64,000 nt of DNA, taken from NCBI RefSeq assembly GCF_030813635.1, contig NZ_JAUSUM010000001.1, forward strand, positions 682,001 to 746,000, given 5' to 3'. The stretch comes from Salibacterium salarium (lineage in GTDB: Bacteria > Bacillota > Bacilli > Bacillales > Marinococcaceae). Positions 23,431-32,748 of this stretch are shown here, one piece after another. Below the pieces are notes generated by a model. The model made no database searches. It was not told the origin of the DNA and saw only the letters and a program-made list of their open reading frames with translations. A program made the position numbers and the translations under genes. How positions within the stretch are numbered: position 1 is the first letter of the stretch; each line of letters begins with the position of its first letter.

Positions 23431-24535
23431 ATGGATATGGCCGAAATAAATCATGAACTTACGAATATGGCTAAGCGTTTAGCGGACTTTAGGGGGTCTC
23501 TTTGACCTCTCTGAAAAAGAGGAGCGAATAACGGAATTAGAGCAAAAAATGACAGAACCAGGCTTTTGGGACCGCCCAGAAGAATCCAAAAAAGTAATCG
23601 ATGAATCCAATGCGTTAAAAGAAAAAGTGAATGGGTATAAAGAGCTTGCCGACGCTTACGATGATTTGGAACTTTCCTATGAACTCGTGAAAGAAGAAGA
23701 CGATGAGGATTTAAAGGAAGAACTAGAAAAAGGCGTACAATCATTGAACAAAAGATTAAATGACTTTGAATTGTACATGTTATTAAATGAACCGTATGAT
23801 AAAAATAACGCTATCCTTGAATTGCACCCAGGGGCTGGTGGCACAGAATCGCAGGACTGGGCTTCGATGCTTTTACGCATGTACGTGCGTTGGGCAGAAA
23901 GTAAAGGATTCTCTGTCGAAACATTGGACTATCTTGCTGGAGACGAAGCAGGTCTAAAAAGTGCAACCATCTACATTAAAGGCCACAACGCCTATGGATT
24001 TTTGAAGGCGGAGAAAGGAGTTCATCGGTTGGTTCGAATTTCTCCTTTTGATTCATCTGGACGGCGGCATACGTCTTTTGCCTCTTGTGATGTGATGCCG
24101 GAGATGGAAGATGATGTAGAAGTTGAAGTAAATAATGAAGATTTAAGAATTGATACGTATCGTTCCAGCGGGGCTGGTGGTCAGCACGTCAACACGACGG
24201 ATTCAGCGGTCCGAATTACGCACCACCCGACAAATACCATTGTTACTTGTCAAAATGAGAGATCTCAGCTGAAAAACAGAGAAACAGCCATGAAAATGCT
24301 GCGCGCGAAACTGTATCAACTAAAAATTGAAGAACAACAAAAAGAATTGGATGATATTCGCGGGGAACAAAAAGAAATCGGCTGGGGAAGCCAAATTCGT
24401 TCGTATGTGTTTCATCCATACAATATGGTCAAAGATCACCGCACGAATCGAGAAATTGGCAATACATCTTCTGTGATGGATGGCAATATTGACCCATTTA
24501 TTGACGAATATTTGCGTCATAGTATGGAAACGTAA
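23431..24535 (+). CDS. prfB: peptide chain release factor 2, with programmed +1 frameshift
   Basis: Translation from ATG 23431 runs 24 codons to CTT-TGA at 23500-23505. The context is AGGGGG-TCT-CTT-TGA-C, the classical autoregulatory slippery site: low RF2 lets the ribosome slip to GAC (23504) and continue to 24535, giving 367 residues. The protein carries the stop-recognition SPF (RISPFDSSG) and the hydrolysis motif GGQ ([20 protein letters not shown]). RF2 ends translation at UGA and UAA. GAGGTGAT lies eight bases before the ATG. Annotation as a short frame beginning at 23549 would be wrong. Confidence 0.97.
23491..23506 (+). promoter_or_regulatory. prfB +1 frameshift signal
   Basis: An internal Shine-Dalgarno-like AGGGGG sits three bases before CTT-TGA-C. 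The low-efficiency TGA stop followed by C and the P-site CTT allow slippage to TTT. Confidence 0.97.
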
Positions 24536-24543
24536 TCGTAATG

Positions 24544-24579
24544 GAGGTCTGGCTCTATCGGTGGCCAGGCCTTTTTTTC
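24544..24579 (+). terminator. rho-independent terminator after prfB
   Basis: GG-CTGGC and GCCAG-CC pair around CTCTATCGGT-type bases, followed by TTTTTTT. Confidence 0.8.
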
Positions 24580-24622
24580 TTGGAGATCTTTTAGAAACCT
24601 TGAAGGAAAGGAGGATATTGAT

Positions 24623-25489
24623 ATGAATTGGAAGAAACGACGAGAACCAATGCCGAAAAATCTGGAACGTACGCTAAACACCATTCTAATCTTGGCGGGA
24701 TCAAGCATTTTAGCTGTCTCTTATAATCTTTTTTTACTTCCGAATCGAATTGCTTCCGGTGGTCTAAGCGGCTTTGCGACGATTGTCTATGAAGTGACGG
24801 GAATCGAACCAGCTATTACGTTATGGAGTTTGAATATTCCAGTATTTATCGCCGGCATTCTGTTGTTAGGTGGATGGAAATATGGGGGGAAAACATTAGC
24901 GGGAACCCTGTTTGTCCCTTTAGTTATTTACCTTACGAGAAATATCGATCCGGCTGTGAGTGATCCGCTGCTTGCTTCTTTATTTGGAGGAATCGGGGTA
25001 GGCATAGGATTAGGGCTTGTCTTTCGGGCTTATGCATCAACAGGTGGCACCGATTTAATCGCACAAATTATACATAAATATACGGGCGTTTCGCTTGGAG
25101 CGTGCGTCTTTATAATGGATGGTTTAATCGTTTTGACATCTGCTTTTGTATTTAGTTTGGAATATGCGTTATATGCATTAATAGCTTTGTTTGTTACGGG
25201 GAAGACTATAGATGTTGTTCAAACCGGTGTGGGATATGCTAAAGTTGCGCTGATTATTACACGCCAAGAAAAAGATGTACAGGATGCTATATTGCACCAG
25301 GTGGACCGCGGTGTGACAAGGTTATCCGGGGAAGGCGGCTACACACAAGATCCGCGACCTGTTCTTATGTGTGTCGTTCAGCAAAACGAAGTCACTAAAT
25401 TGAAACAACTCGTACAAACCACTGATGAAGAAGCATTTGTCATTGTTACGAACGCTACGGAAGTATTAGGAAAGGGTTTTAAAATGTAA
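24623..25489 (+). CDS. yvjA: YitT-family membrane protein (YvjA)
   Basis: The 288-residue protein has five to six membrane segments (DUF161, with SGGLSGFATIVYE and STGGTDLIAQII) and a C-terminal soluble DUF2179 domain (TRLSGEGGYTQDPRPVLMCV). Function is unknown; members are assumed to be transporters or regulators. The position after prfB matches B. subtilis yvjA. AAGGAGG precedes the ATG. Confidence 0.9.
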   Translation: MNWKKRREPMPKNLERTLNTILILAGSSILAVSYNLFLLPNRIASGGLSGFATIVYEVTGIEPAITLWSLNIPVFIAGILLLGGWKYGGKTLAGTLFVPLVIYLTRNIDPAVSDPLLASLFGGIGVGIGLGLVFRAYASTGGTDLIAQIIHKYTGVSLGACVFIMDGLIVLTSAFVFSLEYALYALIALFVTGKTIDVVQTGVGYAKVALIITRQEKDVQDAILHQVDRGVTRLSGEGGYTQDPRPVLMCVVQQNEVTKLKQLVQTTDEEAFVIVTNATEVLGKGFKM

Positions 25490-25552
25490 AATGTGGGTTA
25501 CAATAAAATATGTAATATTTTGCAGTTTTTTTTACAAAGGGAGGGTATCAAC

Positions 25553-25897
25553 ATGAAGAAAGCGATGTTGGCATTTGCTGGAAGTGCTATGTTAATCCTT
25601 GGCGCCTGTGGTGGCGGCGGAGAAGATGAAGCTGGAGATTCTGGCGCTGACAACGGCGGTGGAAATGGCGGCGGGAAGTCATACGACGCCGAAGCCGCAC
25701 AAGAAAGCTATGACAGTAACTGTCTGCAATGTCATGGTGAAAACCTTGAGGGTCAAGTAGGACCGGAATTATCCGGCAATGACTTGTCAAAAGACGAAGT
25801 ACTATCGATGATCCAAAATGGTGGTAACGGTATGCAGGCTAACATCATTGAAGGTGAAGAAGCAGAAAATGTAGCAGCCTGGATTGCTGATCAATAA
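25553..25897 (+). CDS. cccB: cytochrome c551, lipoprotein CccB
   Basis: The 114-residue precursor has a lipobox LGAC (Cys about residue 19), a glycine-rich linker (GGGNGGGK) and one haem c site CLQCH, with a distal Met in GNGMQANI. It should be anchored outside the membrane and carry electrons in respiration, like B. subtilis CccB. ATG 25553 was chosen because GGGAGGG precedes it. A terminator follows. Confidence 0.93.
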   Translation: MKKAMLAFAGSAMLILGACGGGGEDEAGDSGADNGGGNGGGKSYDAEAAQESYDSNCLQCHGENLEGQVGPELSGNDLSKDEVLSMIQNGGNGMQANIIEGEEAENVAAWIADQ

Positions 25898-25908
25898 GAA
25901 ATAGAAAG

Positions 25909-25953
25909 ACTCTGTTAGGAAACAATGCTTTCCAACAGGGTCTTTTTGTTTTT
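25909..25953 (+). terminator. rho-independent terminator after cccB
   Basis: AGACTCTGTT-GGAAA pairs with TTTCC-AACAGGGTCT around CAATGC, then TTTTTGTTTTT. Confidence 0.9.
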
Positions 25954-26097
25954 ATAAGGTTCTGGGCAGAAACGATAGGCGGGCGAATCCAGGGAGGATG
26001 ATGCAGAGCCGCTTCGAGAGTAACTTCTGAAAGCGCCCGTCTGTATCGCAGCTTTACGGACGTCTTGCGTTTCTTTTGCAGAAAACATGTAAAACAA

Positions 26098-26129
26098 AAT
26101 AAACATAGGTATATATACCTATGTTTATT
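26098..26129. repeat. perfect 32-bp palindrome upstream of ftsE
   Basis: The arm AATAAACATAGGTATA is followed directly by its exact reverse complement. No T run follows. The remaining 25954-26443 holds no gene; TACAAT at 26250-26255 may be the -10 of the ftsEX promoter. Confidence 0.8.
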
Positions 26130-26443
26130 AATACGAAAAGCCCGGAAATAACTGGTGAATCAATGTAACATATGTATTTGGTTAAATTTTTACAATGATT
26201 GAAATAAAAATGTAATACTTTTTTAGCATTTTTCATGATAAAAAAATGATACAATATGTAATGGACAACGACAGAAATATTGCATTCTTTCGTTTTTTCA
26301 ACAAAAGAAGCTAAACAATGACATCTAGAAAAAAGATTGAATGTGCTTGGGTACGTCCAAGTATCTTTTCATGTAAAGGTGCTTGAGCGGGCAACGAACA
26401 AGAAGAACAACACAGAATATGTTTGCTTCAGGAAGTGATTTGT

Positions 26444-27130
26444 ATGATAGAAATGAACAATGTAACAAAGACCTATAAAAACGGGGTTAATGCCCTTAAT
26501 AACATCGATATTTTGATTGAAAAAGGTGAGTTTGTCTATGTGGTTGGACCAAGCGGCGCTGGTAAATCAACGTTTATCAAAATGATTTATAGAGAAGAAA
26601 AGCCATCGGATGGATCAATCACCATACACGGAACAGACCTTACAACATTGAAAGAAAAACACGTACCGCATTTACGCAGAAAAATCGGCGTCGTCTTTCA
26701 AGACTTTAAACTTCTTCCGAGATTGTCTGTTTTTGAAAATGTGGCATTTGCACTCGAAGTGATTGAAGAATCACGTGATGTCATTCGCAAACGTGTAATG
26801 GAAGTTCTTGATATTGTTAAATTAAAAAATAAGGCGCGCTTCCTCCCGGATGAACTATCAGGTGGAGAACAACAACGCGTATCTATTGCTCGTGCCATAG
26901 TCAACTACCCGCGTGTTGTGATTGCGGACGAGCCTACCGGAAATCTAGATCCAGATACATCATGGGAGATTATGGAGATACTAGAAAACATCAATAGAAA
27001 TGGCACGACTATTCTTATGGCTACCCATAATCGAGAGATTGTAAACGCGATAAAGAAACGCGTTATTGCGATTGAAGCAGGTCGAATTGTTCGTGATGAA
27101 ACAAGGGGGACCTACGGCTATGAAAAGTAG
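26444..27130 (+). CDS. ftsE: cell division ATP-binding protein FtsE
   Basis: The 228-residue ABC ATPase has Walker A GPSGAGKST, the Q-loop FQDFKLLP, signature LSGGEQQR and Walker B VVIADEPTGNLD. FtsE forms a type VII ABC complex with FtsX that activates cell-wall hydrolases rather than moving a substrate. ATG 26444 is preceded by AGGAAGTGAT. The 3' end overlaps ftsX by 11 bp. Confidence 0.97.
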   Translation: MIEMNNVTKTYKNGVNALNNIDILIEKGEFVYVVGPSGAGKSTFIKMIYREEKPSDGSITIHGTDLTTLKEKHVPHLRRKIGVVFQDFKLLPRLSVFENVAFALEVIEESRDVIRKRVMEVLDIVKLKNKARFLPDELSGGEQQRVSIARAIVNYPRVVIADEPTGNLDPDTSWEIMEILENINRNGTTILMATHNREIVNAIKKRVIAIEAGRIVRDETRGTYGYEK

Positions 27131-28013
27131 AACCTTAGTGCGTCACGGAAAAGAAGGCATGAAAAATATTGGTCGTAACGGTTGGATGAGTTTTGCTTCT
27201 ATTAGTGCCGTTACGATTATGCTCCTAGTTGTTGGTGTGTTTCTTCTCTTGATTATGAATATGAACCATTTCATGTCATCGGTCGAAGAGGATGTAGAAG
27301 TTAGGGTTTATATTGATGTGACTGCATCTGACCAGGAACAAGAAGAACTGGAAGAGGAATTAAAACAATTAGAAAATGTAGATAGTGTTACATATTTGAG
27401 TAAAGATGAAGGACTCGATCAACTGATTAATAGTTTAGGAGATAACAGTGAAGCATTTGAGTCACTGCGGGATGAAAATCCTTTGAATGATGCGTTTATT
27501 CTTCAAGCGACATCGCCGCAATTGACCGAAAATGTGGCAGAACAAGCACAGGAACTTCCTAATATTGAAAGAGTTGACTTTGGAGAGCAAGTAGTAGAAC
27601 AACTCTTTAATGTAACGAATATTTTGCGGATTATTGGGGTTGTTCTTGTATTAGGACTCATGTTTACCGCTATGTTCTTAATTTCTAACACTATTAAATT
27701 GACGATTGTAGCACGGCAAAAAGAAATTCAAATCATGAAGCTTGTCGGCGCGGCAAATGGATTTATACGTTGGCCTTTCTTCATAGAAGGGTTGTTGCTC
27801 GGAGTGGCAGGATCTGTCATACCGATTGCCGTCATGACAGGAGGATATCATTACTTATATGATGCCTATGCGGACAGGCTCAGCCTAAATTTTGCCGAAA
27901 TGCTGCCGGTTTTCCCGCTAACCCTGCAAGTATCCCTTGTTTTACTTGGGATAGGCATACTGGTTGGAATATGGGGAAGTATTACGTCCGTTCGTAAGTT
28001 CTTGAAAGTTTAG
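27120..28013 (+). CDS. ftsX: cell division protein FtsX
   Basis: The 297-residue membrane protein has one N-terminal membrane segment, a large extracellular domain (about 48-165) that in the family contacts the hydrolase, and three further membrane segments (MacB-type fold). Motifs ISAVTIMLLVVGVFLLL and KEIQIMKLVGA are typical. AAGGGGGA lies in the ftsE end. The gene for the probable hydrolase partner follows 15 bp downstream. Confidence 0.97.
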   Translation: MKSRTLVRHGKEGMKNIGRNGWMSFASISAVTIMLLVVGVFLLLIMNMNHFMSSVEEDVEVRVYIDVTASDQEQEELEEELKQLENVDSVTYLSKDEGLDQLINSLGDNSEAFESLRDENPLNDAFILQATSPQLTENVAEQAQELPNIERVDFGEQVVEQLFNVTNILRIIGVVLVLGLMFTAMFLISNTIKLTIVARQKEIQIMKLVGAANGFIRWPFFIEGLLLGVAGSVIPIAVMTGGYHYLYDAYADRLSLNFAEMLPVFPLTLQVSLVLLGIGILVGIWGSITSVRKFLKV

Positions 28014-28028
28014 ACTAGAGGAGGAACC

Positions 28029-29288
28029 ATGGGGATGAGAAAAGGATTAATCAAAGTCATGGCTGCGGTATTTGTTGTATCATCCGGTTTTACATACGGT
28101 TTTTCTGAAAACACCGCTGAAGCTAATGAAGAACTTCGCCAAAAATTAAATGATTTGCAGGAAAAACAAGAGAATAAAGAGTCAGAATCTGAAGAAACAA
28201 AGGAAGAAATGCAAGCACTTGAAGATGATATTCAAGAGGTAAATGAAGAAATAAAAAATCTTGATCAAAAGATGACCGAAACCAATGAAAAGATAACGGA
28301 AAAAAAAGAAGAGATTGCTGATACAGAAGAGCGTATTGAAGAATTGGATGGACGCATCAAGGAATTGGAAGAAAGAATCGCAGAACGGGACGAGCTTTTA
28401 AAAGATAGAGCGAAAGCTATGTATCAAAACGGCGGTTCGGTTGATTATCTTGACGTGTTAATGGGTGCGAAAAGCTTTGGCGATTTTCTGGACCGGGTAT
28501 CTGCTCTAAATACAATTGCAGATCAGGATAAAAAAATCTTGGAGGACCACATTAAGGACCAGAAAGAACTTGAGGATGCGAAAGAAGAAGTAGAAAAGGA
28601 ACGCCAATCCCTAGAGGAGGAAATGGCGGACTTAGAGGATTTGAAGGAAGAACAAGAATCCCAGCGTGAAGAAAAACGTGATATTCTAGGTAACTTAGAA
28701 GAAGAAGAAAATGTATTGGAAGATGCGTTATTATCTCTTCAAGATGAAGAAGAACTTCTCGAAAAACAAGAGAAAGCGGCGGAACAAGAACTTGAAGCTT
28801 ATGAGGAACGTCAGCGTCAACAGGCTCAGGAAGAATCTACTGGCGGTTCTGGCAGTGGACCTTCGGGCAGTGCCCCCGCAGACAATGGCGGTTCTATGAT
28901 GAAACCTGCTACTGGTACATACACTTCGGAGTATGGCCAGCGTTGGGGCAGATTGCACGCTGGTATTGATATAGGATCCGGAGGTCGTTCGAATGTTCCT
29001 ATTGTTGCGGCGGAGAGTGGTACGGTTGTAAAAGCAGGTTACATGAATGGATACGGTAATACCGTTATGCTTTCGCACCGGATTGATGGGCAACAAGTGA
29101 CAACTCTTTATGCACATATGTCCTCTACCCAAGTCTCATCTGGTGACAGCGTATCGAGAGGACAACAAATTGGAGTGATGGGAAATACCGGTGCTTCTCA
29201 AGGAGCACACCTCCATTTTGAAGTACACGAAGGCCCGTGGAACGGAGCTAAATCGAACTCTGTGAATCCAAGAAACTATTTGCCATAG
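28029..29288 (+). CDS. M23 (LytM/EnvC-like) murein hydrolase with coiled coil, probable FtsEX partner
   Basis: The 420-residue product has a signal peptide, long acidic coiled coils (about 30-265) and a linker of Gly, Ser and Pro. The C-terminal M23 peptidase domain carries HAGIDIG and HLHFEVH, the zinc ligands, so it looks catalytically intact. Layout and position behind ftsX match EnvC/PcsB-type hydrolases activated by FtsEX. In B. subtilis the FtsEX client CwlO has instead an NlpC/P60 domain. The FtsEX link is inferred from gene order. Confidence 0.85.
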   Translation: MGMRKGLIKVMAAVFVVSSGFTYGFSENTAEANEELRQKLNDLQEKQENKESESEETKEEMQALEDDIQEVNEEIKNLDQKMTETNEKITEKKEEIADTEERIEELDGRIKELEERIAERDELLKDRAKAMYQNGGSVDYLDVLMGAKSFGDFLDRVSALNTIADQDKKILEDHIKDQKELEDAKEEVEKERQSLEEEMADLEDLKEEQESQREEKRDILGNLEEEENVLEDALLSLQDEEELLEKQEKAAEQELEAYEERQRQQAQEESTGGSGSGPSGSAPADNGGSMMKPATGTYTSEYGQRWGRLHAGIDIGSGGRSNVPIVAAESGTVVKAGYMNGYGNTVMLSHRIDGQQVTTLYAHMSSTQVSSGDSVSRGQQIGVMGNTGASQGAHLHFEVHEGPWNGAKSNSVNPRNYLP

Positions 29289-29309
29289 TAGTGAAAATAT
29301 ACTGGAAGA

Positions 29310-29347
29310 AAGGCTCACAACTAGTTAATGTTGTGGGCCTTTTTTTG
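29310..29347 (+). terminator. rho-independent terminator after the M23 gene
   Basis: AGGC-CACAAC and GTTGTG-GCCT pair around TAGTTAAT, followed by TTTTTTT. The following 29348-29603 holds no gene. Confidence 0.88.
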
Positions 29348-29603
29348 GTTCTACTAGTAAATGTGCGGGGGTCCATTGAGAAATCCTGAGGTAACACCTA
29401 TTGATAAGTGATCAAGGGAAACACATGAAGTGGAGGAAGTGAAACAGAGCAGTGGTTTGAATGGCGCACGACGATTCGTTAGCAGATACGAAGAGTAGAG
29501 AAGCTGGCGGATATTTAATTCGTTATTTGGCTCGTTTCCGGATCAAAATACATTTGGAGAATCTCCCTTCTATTCGACAAATAATACTTTTTTTTGAAAA
29601 GTG

Positions 29604-29656
29604 TTGACGATAGTATAAAATAACTCTATAGTTAACAATGAAAATCATTATCAATT
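29604..29656 (+). promoter_or_regulatory. sigma-A promoter with Fur box
   Basis: TTGACG (29604-29609), 17 bp, TATAGT (29627-29632) is a good promoter. AATGAAAATCATTATCAATT (29637-29656), just downstream, fits the Fur box (GATAATGATAATCATTATC type) and should block transcription when iron is plentiful. Confidence 0.85.
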
Positions 29657-29677
29657 ATTAATAGGAGGAGAATTACT

Positions 29678-30649
29678 ATGTTCGACACAAGAAAACTTAT
29701 ACCTTTTTTATTCATTATTGCTCTTTTAGCTGCTTGCGGTACAGAAGAAGGGTCTGGAAACAGTAGTAGTGCAGATTCAGATAACGAATCAGGAGAGAGC
29801 AGTGAAACTAGAATAGTAGAACATGCGATGGGAGAGACAGAAATAGAGGGAACCCCTGATAAAGTAGTGACACTGTATCAAGGAGCGAATGATACGGCAG
29901 CGGCGCTTGACATAGAACCAATCGGAATGGTGGAGTCATGGACCCAACAGCCGATTTATGAATACTTACGTGATGATCTTGAAGGGACAGAAATTATCGG
30001 ACAAGAAACACAACCTAATCTTGAGGCGATTGCAGAAATGGATCCTGATGTCATTATTGCTTCTAAAACACGACATGAGGAGATATATGATGACTTGTCT
30101 GCCATTGCACCAACCGTCGTAGGAGAAGAAGTGTACAAATGGAAAGATACTCTCAGAATTACCGGGGAAGCCCTGAATAAAGAAGAAGAAGCCAATCAGT
30201 TATTGGAAGATTATGAAAATCGCGTCGATACTTTTAAAGAAAAAATGGGGGATGACCTTCCAATCGAAGCGGCAATAACGAATTTTCGTGCCGACCACGC
30301 TCGGATTTTTTATATGGGATTTGCAGGTCAAATTTTAAAAGATGCCGGATTTGAAAGACCAGAAGGGCACGATAATCCGGATGAATGGGGTATTAAACTA
30401 TCATCAAAAGAAAGCATTCCTGAAGCTGATGCAGAAGTTATTTTTAATTTTAATTCGGGAACGGAAACCGAGCAGATTGAAGAGACATATGAAGAGTGGA
30501 CGTCTCATCCGCTCTGGCAAGAACTCGAAGCTGTACAAAACGATGAAGTCTACATGGTGGAAGAGGAAACATGGAATGCTGGCGGTGGTGTATTGGCTGC
30601 TAATCTTATGGTAGACGATTTGTACGATATGTTTGGCGTAGAAGAATAA
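29678..30649 (+). CDS. yfiY: iron-siderophore binding lipoprotein (YfiY-like)
   Basis: This 323-residue lipoprotein has a lipobox LAAC (about residue 20), an acidic linker and a class III periplasmic-binding fold (VTLYQGANDTAAALDIEPIG, PNLEAIAEMDPDVIIAS). It captures ferric siderophore outside the membrane and delivers it to the permeases encoded next. It resembles B. subtilis YfiY (hydroxamate siderophores). The exact ligand is an inference. Confidence 0.88.
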   Translation: MFDTRKLIPFLFIIALLAACGTEEGSGNSSSADSDNESGESSETRIVEHAMGETEIEGTPDKVVTLYQGANDTAAALDIEPIGMVESWTQQPIYEYLRDDLEGTEIIGQETQPNLEAIAEMDPDVIIASKTRHEEIYDDLSAIAPTVVGEEVYKWKDTLRITGEALNKEEEANQLLEDYENRVDTFKEKMGDDLPIEAAITNFRADHARIFYMGFAGQILKDAGFERPEGHDNPDEWGIKLSSKESIPEADAEVIFNFNSGTETEQIEETYEEWTSHPLWQELEAVQNDEVYMVEEETWNAGGGVLAANLMVDDLYDMFGVEE

Positions 30650-30688
30650 TCAGATCATAGAAAGGGTGAATAAGGAAGAGGGAGATAG

Positions 30689-31693
30689 ATGAAAGCAGTT
30701 TTAATGAAAAAAAGGATTCGTTTTTGTCTGATTTTTATACTCTTTTTGCTGTCTTTTGCAGCAAGCATCGTTTTCGGACAAACATCTATAACGCTGGAAC
30801 AGGCTTTGTCTTCTTTTCATTCTTATGATGAGACGTCGACAGAGCACATCGTCATCCAATCCAACCGTCTGCCACGTGCGGTTATCGCTACGATTGTAGG
30901 AGCCAGTTTGGCAGTGGCGGGAGCGTTTATGCAAGCTTTAACAAGAAATCCATTGGCTTCTCCAAGCATATTCGGCATTAATCAGGGAGCAATATTTTTT
31001 GTCGTCATTGGTGTTGTCTTTCTTTCGGTTTCGTCTTTGGTTTCCTTAATGGGGCTCGCATTTTTGGGCGCTGCTGTTGCCGCTATGGTTGTATATTTTC
31101 TTGGGTCTATCGGAAGAGATGGACTGACACCGGTCAAAATGGTGTTGGCTGGTGCAGCCATTAGTGCTTTATTTCAATCCTATACGCAGGGAATTCTAGT
31201 CTTGGATGAAGCGGGGTTGCAGGACGTTCTGTTCTGGCTTGCTGGTTCTGTTAGCGGGCGTACATTTGAGATGCTACTTCCGGTTCTTCCATTTATGGGT
31301 GCAGCTATCATTATAGCGTTGTGTATGGGAAAAGCTATAAATCTACTGGTGACAGGGGATGACGTTGCAAAAGGAATGGGACAGCATGTAGCCGAATTGA
31401 AAGGAACGATGGGAATAATAGTCGTAATCCTTGCTGGAAGTGCGGTAGCGGTTGTTGGGGCTGTCGGGTTCATTGGACTGGTTGTTCCACATATTGCTCG
31501 TTTTTTTGCAGGCAGTGACTACCGCTTGCTTCTTCCATTTTCAGCTTTGATTGGGGCTGTTCTGCTCGTTTCAGCAGACGTGCTGGCTCGTCTCATCATC
31601 ATGCCCCAGGAAGTTCCAATTGGTGTAATGACAGCAATCGTTGGCGGTCCTTTTTTCGTGTATATTGCTAGGAAAGGAGTGTCCAGCAGATGA
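30689..31693 (+). CDS. yfiZ: FecCD-family iron-siderophore permease (YfiZ-like)
   Basis: The 334-residue permease has about nine to ten membrane segments and the family motifs RLPRAVIATIVGASLAVAGA, NPLASPSIFGINQGA and GAVGFIGLVVPHIAR, the last being the contact with the ATPase. It forms the channel with the next gene product, whose ATG overlaps this stop (ATGA). Confidence 0.93.
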   Translation: MKAVLMKKRIRFCLIFILFLLSFAASIVFGQTSITLEQALSSFHSYDETSTEHIVIQSNRLPRAVIATIVGASLAVAGAFMQALTRNPLASPSIFGINQGAIFFVVIGVVFLSVSSLVSLMGLAFLGAAVAAMVVYFLGSIGRDGLTPVKMVLAGAAISALFQSYTQGILVLDEAGLQDVLFWLAGSVSGRTFEMLLPVLPFMGAAIIIALCMGKAINLLVTGDDVAKGMGQHVAELKGTMGIIVVILAGSAVAVVGAVGFIGLVVPHIARFFAGSDYRLLLPFSALIGAVLLVSADVLARLIIMPQEVPIGVMTAIVGGPFFVYIARKGVSSR

Positions 31694-32730
31694 AACCAGT
31701 TTTAACATTTCGCGGGAAGACGGCTTCATTTAAAATGGAAAAACGAATGGTTTGGAGACTGGCGCTGCTTCTGGCAGCTGTATTGTGTGCCTGCGTTCTC
31801 GGGCCTTCTTTGGGGAACAAAATAATTCATCCCATCGAAGTCATCCAAATAATGTTTGGCACGGGGACAGGCGGGGACTATTTCATCATTAATAATTCCC
31901 GTCTTCCTCGTACACTGGTTTCTCTTCTAGTTGGTGCGGCTCTCGGTGTTTCCGGTGTGATATTGCAGGGAGTGGTTAGAAATCCTCTGGCTGCACCAGA
32001 TATTATTGGTATAACTGGGGGAGCTTCTGTCGCAGCTATAGCGTTTTTAACGTATGCCGCTGGAAGCAGTGTTGGGATTAAATGGCTTCCTGTTGCAGCC
32101 ATTACAGGAGCGCTACTCATGTCAATACTCCTATATGTATTGGCTTGGAAAAAAGGAGTAACGCCCATCAGGCTTGTTTTAATCGGAATTGGTATTGCTG
32201 CTATTATGAGTGCGGGAACAACCTTTATGATTGTAGCTAGTTCATCAGTCGCTGCAGGGCAAGCATATTTATGGTTGACGGGAAGTATTTACGGGGCTTC
32301 GTGGGAAGATATATATATCATGTTCCCTGTTGTTTTTTTACTTACGCCTTTTGCTCTCGTTTTTTCAAAAAGTTTGAATGCTCAGCAGTTCGGAGACGAT
32401 ACAGCAGAAGGTCTAGGTGTCCGGATGCAGAGAGACCGCTTTACTTTATTATTTATTAGTGTTGTTTTAGCGGGGACTGCAGTAGCAGTAGTTGGAGCTA
32501 TCGGGTTTGTCGGTTTAATTGCTCCACATATCGCCCGCGTTCTGGTCGGACGTACATTTGGTGGATTGATTACGGCATCAGCACTCGTAGGTGCTCTATT
32601 ATTATTTGCGGCAGACGTAACCGCCCGTACGATATTTTACCCTATCGATGTACCGGCAGGGGTGTTTACAGCAGGTGTAGGGGCTCCATTTTTTCTTTAT
32701 CTATTGTATAGAAATCGAAATCAACTTTAA
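31690..32730 (+). CDS. yfhA: FecCD-family iron-siderophore permease (YfhA-like)
   Basis: The 346-residue partner permease has RLPRTLVSLLVGAALGVSG, NPLAAPDIIGITGGA and GAIGFVGLIAPHIAR. It overlaps yfiZ by four bases and is followed 18 bp on by the ATPase gene, so the four genes form one iron-regulated operon. Confidence 0.93.
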   Translation: MKPVLTFRGKTASFKMEKRMVWRLALLLAAVLCACVLGPSLGNKIIHPIEVIQIMFGTGTGGDYFIINNSRLPRTLVSLLVGAALGVSGVILQGVVRNPLAAPDIIGITGGASVAAIAFLTYAAGSSVGIKWLPVAAITGALLMSILLYVLAWKKGVTPIRLVLIGIGIAAIMSAGTTFMIVASSSVAAGQAYLWLTGSIYGASWEDIYIMFPVVFLLTPFALVFSKSLNAQQFGDDTAEGLGVRMQRDRFTLLFISVVLAGTAVAVVGAIGFVGLIAPHIARVLVGRTFGGLITASALVGALLLFAADVTARTIFYPIDVPAGVFTAGVGAPFFLYLLYRNRNQL

Positions 32731-32748
32731 CAAGGGAGGCTTCCATTC

